Assembly: GCA_937906165.1 (NCBI GenBank)
Contig: CALCYA010000140.1
Span: 1 to 19,030 of the forward strand
Origin: an uncultured Bacteroidales bacterium
GTDB lineage: Bacteria; Bacteroidota; Bacteroidia; Bacteroidales; Bacteroidaceae
DNA length: 19,030 nucleotides
Direction: 5' to 3'
A program made the translations under genes and the position numbers. How positions within the stretch are numbered: position 1 is the first letter of the stretch; each line of letters opens with the position of its first letter. The notes beneath the pieces are model-generated. The model was not told the origin of the DNA. It made no database searches and saw only the letters and a list, made by a program, of their open reading frames with translations. Of this stretch, positions 7,220 through 14,452 are shown piece by piece.

Positions 7220-8545
7220 GTGGAGAACAAGAAACTATTTATTGAGACATACGGTTGCCAGATGAACGTTGCCGACAGCGAGGTCATCGGCTCCATTCTG
7301 AAGGTTGCAGGATACGGGGTCTGCGAGGAGATAAAGGAAGCCGACCTCATACTGCTGAACACCTGCTCGATACGCGACAATGCCGAGCAGAAGATATACG
7401 GCAGGCTCGACCAGCTCAACGCCATGCGCCGTGGCAAGAACACCCTCATAGGCGTGGTAGGCTGTATGGCCGAGCGCGTTAAGGAGCAGCTCATCAAGGA
7501 GTACAGGGTGAACATCGTTGCCGGCCCCGACACCTACCTGTCGTTGCCGGAGCTGATTGCCGAGGCCGAGATGGGACACCCGGCGATGAACATCGAGCTG
7601 TCGACCACCGAGACCTACCGCGATGTCATTCCCATGCGTATATGCAGCGGCAATGTATCGGGCTACATATCGATTATGCGCGGATGCAACAACTTCTGCC
7701 ACTACTGCGTGGTGCCCTACACAAGAGGCCGCGAGAGAAGCCGCGATGTGCAGAGTATACTTAACGAGGTTGACGACCTCGTTTCAAAAGGGTTCAAGGA
7801 GATTATTCTGTTGGGCCAGAACGTGAACTCATACCGTTTTGAAAGCGAGGACGGCACCATAATCACATTCCCCGAGCTGTTGCGTATTGTGGCACGCCAC
7901 GCACCGCAGACACGCATACGCTTCACCACCTCACATCCCAAGGACATGAGCGACGAGACACTGCACGTGATTGCCGAAGAGCCGAATGTGTGCAAGAGCA
8001 TACACCTGCCCGTACAGAGCGGCAGCAGCACCATGCTCAAGGCGATGAACCGCAAATACACCCGCGAGTGGTATCTCGACCGCATCGAGGCCATCCGCCG
8101 CATCGTGCCCGACTGCGGTATCTCGACCGACATCATCGCCGGATTCTGCGGAGAGACCGAGGAAGACCACCAGGAGACGCTTTCACTCATGCGTTACTGC
8201 TCGTATGATGCCGCATTCATGTTCAAATACTCCGAGCGCCCCGGCACCTTCGCGAGCCGCCACATGAAGGACGACATTGAGGACAGCGAGAAGGTGCGCC
8301 GCCTGAACGAGATTATCGCCTTGCAGCAGGAGTGCTCGGCCAACAACAACAGGAACTGCATAGGCCACACATATGAGGTGCTGATTGAAGGCGTATCAAA
8401 GCGCTCAAGGGAGCAGTTCTTCGGACGCACCGAACAGAACCGCACAGCGGTATTCGACCGCAAGGGCTACAAGATAGGAGACTTTGTCAAGGTAAAGATC
8501 CACGGTTCAACAGCCGCGACACTGCTTGGCGAGATAGTTGACTGA
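7220..8545 (+). CDS. miaB: tRNA-2-methylthio-N6-isopentenyladenosine37 synthase MiaB
   Basis: MiaB adds a methylthio group to i6A at position 37 of tRNAs that read U-starting codons, using radical S-adenosylmethionine chemistry. Counted from the GTG start, the 441-residue product has the N-terminal UPF0004 domain with the auxiliary iron-sulfur cluster ligands C13 (YGCQMN), C49 (NTCSIRDNAEQ) and C82 (GCMAER). The radical SAM triad is C156, C160 and C163 (CNNFCHYC), and a TRAM RNA-binding domain lies at the C-terminus. The open frame also allows an ATG at 7133. I prefer the GTG because homologues start next to KLFIETYGCQMN and because a -7-like box lies between the two candidate starts. The nearest relative family, RimO, lacks the NTCSIRDNAEQ form seen here. 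Confidence 0.95.
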   Translation: MENKKLFIETYGCQMNVADSEVIGSILKVAGYGVCEEIKEADLILLNTCSIRDNAEQKIYGRLDQLNAMRRGKNTLIGVVGCMAERVKEQLIKEYRVNIVAGPDTYLSLPELIAEAEMGHPAMNIELSTTETYRDVIPMRICSGNVSGYISIMRGCNNFCHYCVVPYTRGRERSRDVQSILNEVDDLVSKGFKEIILLGQNVNSYRFESEDGTIITFPELLRIVARHAPQTRIRFTTSHPKDMSDETLHVIAEEPNVCKSIHLPVQSGSSTMLKAMNRKYTREWYLDRIEAIRRIVPDCGISTDIIAGFCGETEEDHQETLSLMRYCSYDAAFMFKYSERPGTFASRHMKDDIEDSEKVRRLNEIIALQQECSANNNRNCIGHTYEVLIEGVSKRSREQFFGRTEQNRTAVFDRKGYKIGDFVKVKIHGSTAATLLGEIVD

Positions 8546-8551
8546 CATACA

Positions 8552-8585
8552 ATAAAAAATGGTGGCAATTGCCACCATTTTTTAT
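8552..8585. terminator. Perfect 34-base bidirectional terminator
   Basis: The sequence is a perfect palindrome centred on AATT (8567-8570). GGTGGC/GCCACC forms the GC core, flanked by AAAAAAT on the left and ATTTTTT on the right. It therefore gives a hairpin plus T-run in both directions. It lies seven bases after the miaB stop and 19 bases from the end of the convergent PspC gene, so it should stop both transcripts. Confidence 0.85.
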
Positions 8586-8603
8586 GTTTTCATCGGGAGT
8601 TTT

Positions 8604-8834
8604 TTACTGTTTCTTGCCCAAACGCTCATACATTCTGTCAGAATAATTTTTCTTGTTACCCTCGGGCATGACCAGCCAAAGGATAAGATAGAAAAGCACG
8701 GGGCTTCCTACAGCGATAATCGCCGCAACGAACCATACCAGGCGCAAAGTGCGCACATCCCAATCAAAATACTCGGCAATACCGGCACATACACCGCCGA
8801 TCTTGCCATTAGCTGAACGGACAAGTTTTCCCAT
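8604..8834 (-). CDS. PspC-domain membrane protein, distal copy
   Basis: The 76-residue product has the PspC fold signature: KLVRSANGKIGGVCAGIAEYF (written here as residues 3-23), then LRLVWFVAAI leading into a hydrophobic segment (about 30-54) and a short basic tail (60-76). PspC-like proteins are inner-membrane parts of phage-shock-type envelope stress responses. Stand-alone minimal copies are common in Bacteroidetes, and their role is unproven. It is transcribed 12 bases after a second PspC gene and is similar to it along the whole domain. Confidence 0.82.
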   Translation of the reverse strand: MGKLVRSANGKIGGVCAGIAEYFDWDVRTLRLVWFVAAIIAVGSPVLFYLILWLVMPEGNKKNYSDRMYERLGKKQ

Positions 8835-8846
8835 CTTCTACCGGTA

Positions 8847-9032
8847 TTACTTCTTGTTCATCAAGAAAAGGACGAGCCATACCAGAAGATATGCAACGAG
8901 ACCGATACCTGCGAAGATTGCAGCAACAACCCATGCGATACGAACGATCTTTGCATCAATGTTGAGGTACTCAGCAATGCCACCGCATACGCCCAAAAGC
9001 ACCTTGTTGTTAGAAAGAGCCAATTTTGCCAT
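8847..9032 (-). CDS. PspC-domain membrane protein, proximal copy
   Basis: The 61-residue product has the same unit as its neighbour: KVLLGVCGGIAEYLNID (9-25), VRIAWVVAAIFAG and a hydrophobic segment to residue 58, ending in NKK. It lacks the longer basic tail of the distal copy. The pair probably arose by tandem duplication and is transcribed as one unit from the promoter-like site at 9068-9096. An envelope-stress role is inferred from the family, with no PspA or PspB gene in view. Confidence 0.82.
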   Translation of the reverse strand: MAKLALSNNKVLLGVCGGIAEYLNIDAKIVRIAWVVAAIFAGIGLVAYLLVWLVLFLMNKK

Positions 9033-9067
9033 GTCTTTAAAAATTTTAGTTCAACAAATATTGGGCG

Positions 9068-9096
9068 CAAAATTAATAAAATATCCGCTACCCAAA
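9068..9096 (-). promoter_or_regulatory. Possible promoter of the PspC pair
   Basis: On the minus strand TTTG (9096 to 9093) precedes TAATTTTG (9075 to 9068, an exact TAnnTTTG) by 17 bases, slightly shorter than usual. The leader to the start codon at 9032 would be about 30 bases. Confidence 0.42.
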
Positions 9097-9171
9097 TGTT
9101 AAAAAAGGTGATTTTTGCAAGTTTTCGTTGTAATTCTTCAAAAAAAGAGAACAATTTCGCTCCAAATGGTA

Positions 9172-9179
9172 TATTTTTG
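9172..9179 (+). promoter_or_regulatory. -7-like box upstream of the methyltransferase operon
   Basis: TATTTTTG matches TAnnTTTG exactly. I see no TTTG at 19-21 bases upstream, so support is partial. A start near 9186 would give a leader of about 50 bases before the ATG at 9239. It would also place the alternative GTG (9194) almost at the transcript end. Confidence 0.33.
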
Positions 9180-9238
9180 TATCATCTTTTGGCGTGTTAC
9201 GCCCTAAAGCGAACAACTGTTACAAAGCAACCTGTATA

Positions 9239-10138
9239 ATGAATACAATAACCCACTCATCATGTCCACTGTGCAAAGGAAGCAGAATCGCAAAGCGCTT
9301 CACCTGCAAGGACCACTTTGCCACAAACGAGGAGTTCGAGGTGCACGAGTGCCGGGATTGCGGTTTTGTATTCACCCAGGGCATCCCCGACGAAAAGGAG
9401 ATAGGACGCTATTACGAGTCGCAGACATACATCTCGCACAGCAACACCAAAAAGGGACTTTTGAATAAAGTATACCATTGCGTGCGTGCCATCATGCTGC
9501 GCAAGAAGGTAAACCTCATAGAGAGGCTGACACTGCTGAAGAACGGCAGCATCCTTGACTATGGCGCAGGAACAGGCTATTTCGCCAGAGCAATGGAAAA
9601 GACAGGATGGGACGTCACCGCAATAGAAAAAAGCCCCCAGGCAAGGGAACTTGCACAAAAGGAGTTCGGGTTCCGGATGTTCCCCGAAGAGCATCTGAAG
9701 CAGATTGAGGACAAGGAACTTGACGTGGTAACACTGTGGCACGTCATGGAGCATATACAGAACCTCGATGCTTTTTGGGATGAACTCTACCGTATATTGG
9801 ACGACACAGGAATAGCAGTCATTGCAGTGCCCAACTGCAAGTCGTACGATGCAATGCACTACAAGGAAAACTGGGCCGCATACGACGTACCGCGCCACCT
9901 GTGGCACTTCACCCCGGGCACAATAATGCGTTGGGGCGAGAAGCACAACTTCATTCTCGAAAGGGAATACACGATGCCGTTCGACGGCTTTTACATATCA
10001 ATGCTCAGCGAGCGCTACAAAGGTTCAGGCGTTCCGGGCGTGAGAGGATTCCGGACCGCCCTCAAGGGCTGGTTCGCACAATGGACGCGACGCGATGCGA
10101 GCAGCTCCATAATTTATGTTTTCAGGAAGAGAATATGA
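9239..10138 (+). CDS. Class I SAM-dependent methyltransferase with zinc-ribbon N-terminus
   Basis: The 299-residue product starts with a Cys4 zinc ribbon (C9, C12, C38, C41 in CPLC and CRDCG). A Rossmann-type methyltransferase domain follows, with the SAM-binding motif ILDYGAGTGYFA (105-116), an acidic end of strand 2 (AIEKS) and WHVMEH (167-172), typical of Methyltransf_23-like enzymes. The substrate is unknown. Proteins of this layout occur with lipid, sugar and quinone-like acceptors. The ATG was chosen over an upstream GTG at 9194 because the zinc ribbon begins directly after it and because of the -7-like box. Its TGA overlaps the ATG of ftsX in an ATGA, so the two are translationally coupled. 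Confidence 0.82.
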   Translation: MNTITHSSCPLCKGSRIAKRFTCKDHFATNEEFEVHECRDCGFVFTQGIPDEKEIGRYYESQTYISHSNTKKGLLNKVYHCVRAIMLRKKVNLIERLTLLKNGSILDYGAGTGYFARAMEKTGWDVTAIEKSPQARELAQKEFGFRMFPEEHLKQIEDKELDVVTLWHVMEHIQNLDAFWDELYRILDDTGIAVIAVPNCKSYDAMHYKENWAAYDVPRHLWHFTPGTIMRWGEKHNFILEREYTMPFDGFYISMLSERYKGSGVPGVRGFRTALKGWFAQWTRRDASSSIIYVFRKRI

Positions 10139-10995
10139 GCAGACCGGTATTCAAAGTACAGACAATAAGCGTATACATCAGCACCACGCTCGTATTGCTC
10201 CTTTTAGGCGCGATGGGCATACTTTTTGTAGCAGCACAGGAGGTCTCAAAGAGCGTGCAGGACAACCTTGGCGTGTCGGTGATAATGAACAGCGATGCCC
10301 CCGAGGCAAACATCCTCAAGCTCAGGGAGAGGCTTGGCAAGAGCCAATATACACAGGGCGTGAAGTACATATCAAAGGAGCAGGCGCTCGAGGAGCAGAA
10401 GATTGAGCTGAAAAGCGACCCTGTAGAGCAGTTGGGTTACAACCCCTACGAGGCCGAGATTGAGCTGACACTGAAGCCCGAGTATGCCAACCAGGACTCG
10501 CTTGCAGCGATAGAGAAAAGCCTCCTTCGCAACAAGGATGTCAAGGAGATAATATACCAGAAGGAACTGATGGATTCCGTGAACGAAGGCATACAGAAGA
10601 TAGGACTTACCCTGCTGCTGTTCCTTGTGATGCTCACACTCATCTCCTGGTCGCTCATAAGCAACCTTGTAAGGTTGTCGATATACTCAAAGAGGTTCCT
10701 CATGCACACCATGAAACTGACGGGAGCCACCTGGGGCTTCATACGCCGTCCATTCATTGTAAGCAACATGTGGATAGGACTGCTCTCGGGAGTGATGGCC
10801 GACGCACTGTTGGCAGCAGGCCTTTACATACTCTCAAAGCAGGAGCCCATAGTTGCGGCATACCTGCCCACAGACGGTCTTGCCATAGTGGGAGCGGTAG
10901 TGATACTCTTTGGAATAACCATCTGTAGCCTCTGCGCATTCCTGTCGGTGAACAGGTTCCTGCGCATGCGCAACAACGATTTGTATTTTATATAA
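10135..10995 (+). CDS. ftsX: Cell division protein FtsX
   Basis: FtsX is the membrane half of the FtsEX complex, which couples ATP use at the division site to activation of peptidoglycan hydrolases. The 286-residue product has the expected topology. There is one helix (about 12-32), an extracytoplasmic domain (about 35-150), then three helices (156-176, 211-233, 250-271) with the cytoplasmic loop KRFLMHTMKLTGATWGFIRRPF between the second and third (residues 186-207). The conserved 'KLTGAT' segment of that loop contacts the ATPase in the family. No ftsE gene is present in this window, so the ATPase must be encoded elsewhere. An open frame extends upstream, but the ATGA overlap and the family start support this ATG. 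Confidence 0.93.
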   Translation: MSRPVFKVQTISVYISTTLVLLLLGAMGILFVAAQEVSKSVQDNLGVSVIMNSDAPEANILKLRERLGKSQYTQGVKYISKEQALEEQKIELKSDPVEQLGYNPYEAEIELTLKPEYANQDSLAAIEKSLLRNKDVKEIIYQKELMDSVNEGIQKIGLTLLLFLVMLTLISWSLISNLVRLSIYSKRFLMHTMKLTGATWGFIRRPFIVSNMWIGLLSGVMADALLAAGLYILSKQEPIVAAYLPTDGLAIVGAVVILFGITICSLCAFLSVNRFLRMRNNDLYFI

Positions 10996-11006
10996 AAACA
11001 ACGATA

Positions 11007-11249
11007 ATGAACAAGTCAAAATTCGCATTCGGAAAAACCAACTACATACTGCTTGCCGTTGCGGCAGTAGCCATAGTCCTCGGTTTCGTGCTGATGGCAG
11101 GCCCCGGTTCAACCGAGACACACTTTGAGCCGGACATTTTCAGCTGGCGCCGTATCAAGTTAGCGCCGACAATATGTTTCCTCGGCTTCATATTCATGAT
11201 TGTGGCCATAATGTACAAGCCAAAGGACAAAAAAGAGAATAACGATTAA
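11007..11249 (+). CDS. Small DUF3098 membrane protein
   Basis: The 80-residue product has two hydrophobic segments (about 12-31 and 52-68) separated by a loop with THFEPDIFSWRRIKLAP. It ends in a charged tail (KPKDKKENND). This matches the DUF3098 family found next to ftsX and uppP in Bacteroidetes. The function is unknown, and its steady position between a division gene and an undecaprenol-recycling gene suggests an envelope role. It starts 11 bases after ftsX and ends 14 bases before uppP. Confidence 0.85.
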   Translation: MNKSKFAFGKTNYILLAVAAVAIVLGFVLMAGPGSTETHFEPDIFSWRRIKLAPTICFLGFIFMIVAIMYKPKDKKENND

Positions 11250-11263
11250 ACAACAAGTACCAG

Positions 11264-12121
11264 ATGTCTGACATTTCAATTTTCGAGACGATAATCATTG
11301 CCATTGTAGAGGGACTGACAGAGTTCCTGCCCGTATCCTCTACAGGACACATGATCATTACACAGAACGTGCTGGGCGTTGAGAGTACCGAATTCGTAAA
11401 GGCCTTCACCTTTATCATCCAGTTCGGTGCCATACTGTCGGTTGTAGTGCTATACTGGAAGCGTTTCTTCCGCCTCAACCACACCCCGGCACCCGAGGAT
11501 GCCACACCGCTCAGGAAGTTCCTGCACAAGTACGACTTCTACTGGAAACTTTTTGTCGCATTCATCCCTGCCGCCGTGCTCGGCCTGCTCTTCAGCGACG
11601 CCATTGACGCAATGCTGGAGAAGGTAGAGGTTGTTGCGGTGACACTTATCCTGGGAGGTGTATTCATGCTCTTCTGCGACAGGATATTCAACAAGGGAAG
11701 CGATAAGACCGAACTCACCGAGAAACGTGCATTCTGGATTGGTATGTTCCAGTGCATATCCATGATTCCCGGTGTGTCACGTTCAATGGCGACAATAGTG
11801 GGAGGTATGGCCCAGAAGCTCACACGCAAGGCGGCTGCCGAGTTCTCGTTCTTCCTTGCCGTGCCCACCATGTTCGCGGCGACACTCTTCAAGATGCTCA
11901 AGATCTTTATGGAGCCCGAGGGCATGGAGATTCTCACCAACAACATGGGCACCCTCATCATCGGAAACATCGTTGCATTCATCGTTGCGATGCTGGCAAT
12001 CAAGTTCTTCATCAGCTTTGTCACCAAGTACGGCTTCAAGGCCTTCGGCTGGTACAGGATTGTAGTAGGAGGCGCCATACTTATAATGTTACTAACCGGA
12101 CATAACCTTACAATAGCATAA
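11264..12121 (+). CDS. uppP: Undecaprenyl-diphosphatase UppP (BacA type)
   Basis: UppP removes a phosphate from undecaprenyl diphosphate so that the lipid carrier can be reused for peptidoglycan and other glycans. Loss or gain changes bacitracin sensitivity in known species. The 285-residue integral membrane product has both family motifs: EGLTEFLPVSSTGH (16-29), with its catalytic glutamates, and PGVSRS (169-174), with the conserved arginine R173. It also has about eight hydrophobic segments. Its TAA shares one base with the ATG of truB (TAATG), which indicates translational coupling. Confidence 0.96.
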   Translation: MSDISIFETIIIAIVEGLTEFLPVSSTGHMIITQNVLGVESTEFVKAFTFIIQFGAILSVVVLYWKRFFRLNHTPAPEDATPLRKFLHKYDFYWKLFVAFIPAAVLGLLFSDAIDAMLEKVEVVAVTLILGGVFMLFCDRIFNKGSDKTELTEKRAFWIGMFQCISMIPGVSRSMATIVGGMAQKLTRKAAAEFSFFLAVPTMFAATLFKMLKIFMEPEGMEILTNNMGTLIIGNIVAFIVAMLAIKFFISFVTKYGFKAFGWYRIVVGGAILIMLLTGHNLTIA

Positions 12122-12813
12122 TGGACTTTGTTGCAGGAGAGATAATACCTATTAATAAACCATATACCTGGACGTCGTTCCAGATAGTAAGCAGGGTACG
12201 CTACCACCTCAGCCGCAGGTACGGTATCAAGAGATTCAAGGTGGGACACGCGGGCACACTCGACCCATTGGCGACAGGCGTTCTGCTGCTATGCACAGGA
12301 AAGGCAACCAAAAGGATCGAGGAGCTGCAGAGCCAGACAAAAGAGTACGAGGCAGAGCTCATGCTCGGTGCCACCACCCCATCCTTTGACATGGAGCATC
12401 CGGTGAACGCCACATACCCCTATGAGCACATCACAAGGGAGATGACCGAAGAGGTGCTCAAGCAGTTCGTGGGGAACATCGCACAGCGCCCGCCGCTCTT
12501 CTCGGCCTGCAAGGTCGACGGCAAGCGCGCATACGACCTCGCCCGTGGCGGCAGTGACATGGAACTCGAGCCCAAGCAGATACGCATAGACGCCATTGAG
12601 CTGCTGAGCTTTGAACTGCCGAAGATAAGGATACGCGTGACCTGCGGAAAAGGCACATACATACGCTCGCTCGCCCGCGACATCGGCGAAGCCCTGGGAA
12701 GCGGCGCCTACCTCACAGACCTTGCACGCACAAGAATAGGAGAGTATAGATTAGAAAAATGTATCAACATTGAGTCATTCCCCGAGTGGCTCGAAAAACA
12801 GTTACAACCATGA
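12121..12813 (+). CDS. truB: tRNA pseudouridine(55) synthase TruB
   Basis: TruB converts U55 of the T-loop in tRNAs to pseudouridine. The 230-residue product has the catalytic motif GHAGTLDPLATGVL with the nucleophile D48. The KxTKxIEELQ-like block (61-70) and the RCGKGTYIRSLARDIG-type block near residue 180 (here TCGKGTYIRSLARDIG) are also present. The C-terminal PUA domain of the enterobacterial enzyme is absent or minimal, as is usual in short Bacteroidetes TruB. It overlaps uppP by one base and overlaps a possible ATG of queA (ATGA at 12810). Confidence 0.95.
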   Translation: MDFVAGEIIPINKPYTWTSFQIVSRVRYHLSRRYGIKRFKVGHAGTLDPLATGVLLLCTGKATKRIEELQSQTKEYEAELMLGATTPSFDMEHPVNATYPYEHITREMTEEVLKQFVGNIAQRPPLFSACKVDGKRAYDLARGGSDMELEPKQIRIDAIELLSFELPKIRIRVTCGKGTYIRSLARDIGEALGSGAYLTDLARTRIGEYRLEKCINIESFPEWLEKQLQP

Positions 12814-12848
12814 TAGCAGACGAACATTTTCTCATTAACGGACAACAT

Positions 12849-13907
12849 ATGAAATTGTCACAGTTCAAGTACAAGTTACCCGATGACCGCATCGCGCTCT
12901 ACCCTGCCGAGTACCGTGACGAGTCACGCCTTCTTGTCCTGCACAAGAAGACCGGCGAGATCGAGCACCGTATCTTTAAGGAGGTAATCGAATATTTCGA
13001 CGAGAAGGACCTCTTTGTAATGAACGACAGCAAGGTGTTCCCCGCACGCCTCTATGGCAACAAGGAGAAGACCAACGCCCAGATCGAGGTATTCCTGCTA
13101 CGCGAGCTCAACGAGGAGTTCCGCTTGTGGGACGTGCTCGTTGACCCCGCACGTAAGATACGTATAGGCAACAAGCTCTACTTCGGCGAGGACAACTCCA
13201 TGGTTGCCGAAGTCATCGACAACACCACCTCACGCGGCCGCACCCTGCGTTTCCTCTACGACGGACCGCACGACGAGTTCAAGAGGGCACTCTACGCGCT
13301 TGGCGTGGCACCGCTGCCCGATGACTTCAAGCGTCTGCGCAAGGAGGAGCCCGAGGACCTGCAGAACTTCCAGACATACTTCGCGAAGAAAGAGGGTTCC
13401 GTCACAGCATCGTTCGCAGGCCTCCACTTCACACGCGAGCTCATGAAGCGTATGGAAATCAGAGGCATCGACACCGCATACGTCACCATGCACACAGGCC
13501 TTGGCTGCTTCCGCGAGATTGACGTCGAGGACCTCACAAAGCACAAGATGGACAGCGACCTCATAAGCGTCGACACCGAGGCAGTGCAACTGGTGAACAA
13601 GGCAAAGGCCGAAGGCCGCCGCATATGCGCCGTGGGAACATCAGTGCAGCGTGTGCTCGAGACAGCCACCCTCACAGGCGGCATGCTCAAGGAGTACGAC
13701 GGATGGACAAACAAGTTCATCTTCCCCGAGTACGAGTTCCACGTGGCAAACTGCATGATTGCCAACTTCTATGCCCCCTACTCGACAATGCTCATGCTAA
13801 CCACAGCATTCGGCGGCTACGACAACGTGATGAACGCATACCAGGTGGCACTCGACGAAGGTTACCGTTTCGGCCTCTACGGCGATGCAATGCTGATTAT
13901 TGACTAA
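12849..13907 (+). CDS. queA: S-adenosylmethionine:tRNA ribosyltransferase-isomerase QueA
   Basis: QueA transfers the ribosyl part of S-adenosylmethionine to 7-aminomethyl-7-deazaguanine in tRNA, forming epoxyqueuosine. The 352-residue product has the family start MKLSQFKYKLPDDRIALYP, the block NDSKVFPARLYG, DYVLP-like features and the signature HTGLGCFREIDVEDLTKHKMDS in the central barrel. A longer frame begins at 12810 in an ATGA with truB and would add 13 residues. I chose 12849 because known Bacteroidales QueA proteins, as I recall them, begin MKLSQFK. The overlap start is a real alternative. It shares one base with folK. Confidence 0.93.
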   Translation: MKLSQFKYKLPDDRIALYPAEYRDESRLLVLHKKTGEIEHRIFKEVIEYFDEKDLFVMNDSKVFPARLYGNKEKTNAQIEVFLLRELNEEFRLWDVLVDPARKIRIGNKLYFGEDNSMVAEVIDNTTSRGRTLRFLYDGPHDEFKRALYALGVAPLPDDFKRLRKEEPEDLQNFQTYFAKKEGSVTASFAGLHFTRELMKRMEIRGIDTAYVTMHTGLGCFREIDVEDLTKHKMDSDLISVDTEAVQLVNKAKAEGRRICAVGTSVQRVLETATLTGGMLKEYDGWTNKFIFPEYEFHVANCMIANFYAPYSTMLMLTTAFGGYDNVMNAYQVALDEGYRFGLYGDAMLIID

Positions 13908-14377
13908 TGGTAACAAAAGTATACCTCGGCCTGGGTACAAACCTGGGCAACAAAGAAGAAAACCTGACACGAGCGATAGAACACCTATCGCTCGTGCTTG
14001 GTCCTTGTGCGGCACAGTCGCCGTTCATCGAGACAGCCCCCTGGGGCTTTGAAAGCAGCAACAGTTTCCTAAACTGCGCCGTGGCATTCGACACCCACCT
14101 TGCACCTCTTGAGCTGCTCGACGCCACCGAGCGCATCGAGCGCGAGCTGGGCCGCACCTTAAAATCGGAGGGCGGCAACTACCACGACCGCATCATCGAC
14201 ATCGACATACTGCTCTACGGTGACGGAATTATCGAGAGCGACAGACTGACCATACCCCACCCCCTGATGCACGAACGCAGGTTCGTCCTTGAACCGTTGG
14301 CCGCCATTGCACCGGACACGGTGCATCCCACGCTCAATAAGAGCATAATGCAATTGCTTGAAAATGCAGATTCATAA
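13907..14377 (+). CDS. folK: 2-amino-4-hydroxy-6-hydroxymethyldihydropteridine pyrophosphokinase
   Basis: FolK moves a pyrophosphate from ATP to 6-hydroxymethyl-7,8-dihydropterin, two steps before dihydrofolate. The 156-residue, single-domain product contains the HPPK signature DRIIDIDILLYGD (94-106), whose D98 and D100 bind the two magnesium ions. It also has LGLGTNLGN near the N-terminus, ETAPWGF, and PHPLMHERRFVLEPL (117-131). It is the last gene of the rightward operon and meets the accessory TIR gene tail to tail. Between the two stops (14378-14452) I see no clear terminator. Confidence 0.96.
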   Translation: MVTKVYLGLGTNLGNKEENLTRAIEHLSLVLGPCAAQSPFIETAPWGFESSNSFLNCAVAFDTHLAPLELLDATERIERELGRTLKSEGGNYHDRIIDIDILLYGDGIIESDRLTIPHPLMHERRFVLEPLAAIAPDTVHPTLNKSIMQLLENADS

Positions 14378-14452
14378 AGAGACCCGAATAACTATGACAG
14401 TAGTTGTCTGCAAGCAATTCAGATAACATAAGCATACCCACCGATAAAGGGG

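Noticed and set aside
9194..9238. GTG start extending the methyltransferase by 15 residues
   Set aside because: It lies almost at the predicted transcript start, and the zinc ribbon begins directly after the ATG at 9239.
9260..9946. 228-codon antisense open frame within the methyltransferase gene
   Set aside because: The plus-strand frame carries a zinc ribbon and SAM motif and is real. The antisense product is a low-information mix of Cys/Val/Leu from complementary codons.
14378..14452. Terminator or attachment site between folK and the TIR gene
   Set aside because: Only a trivial ACTA/TAGT stem is present, with no T-run, no repeat matching the other end and no integrase gene.
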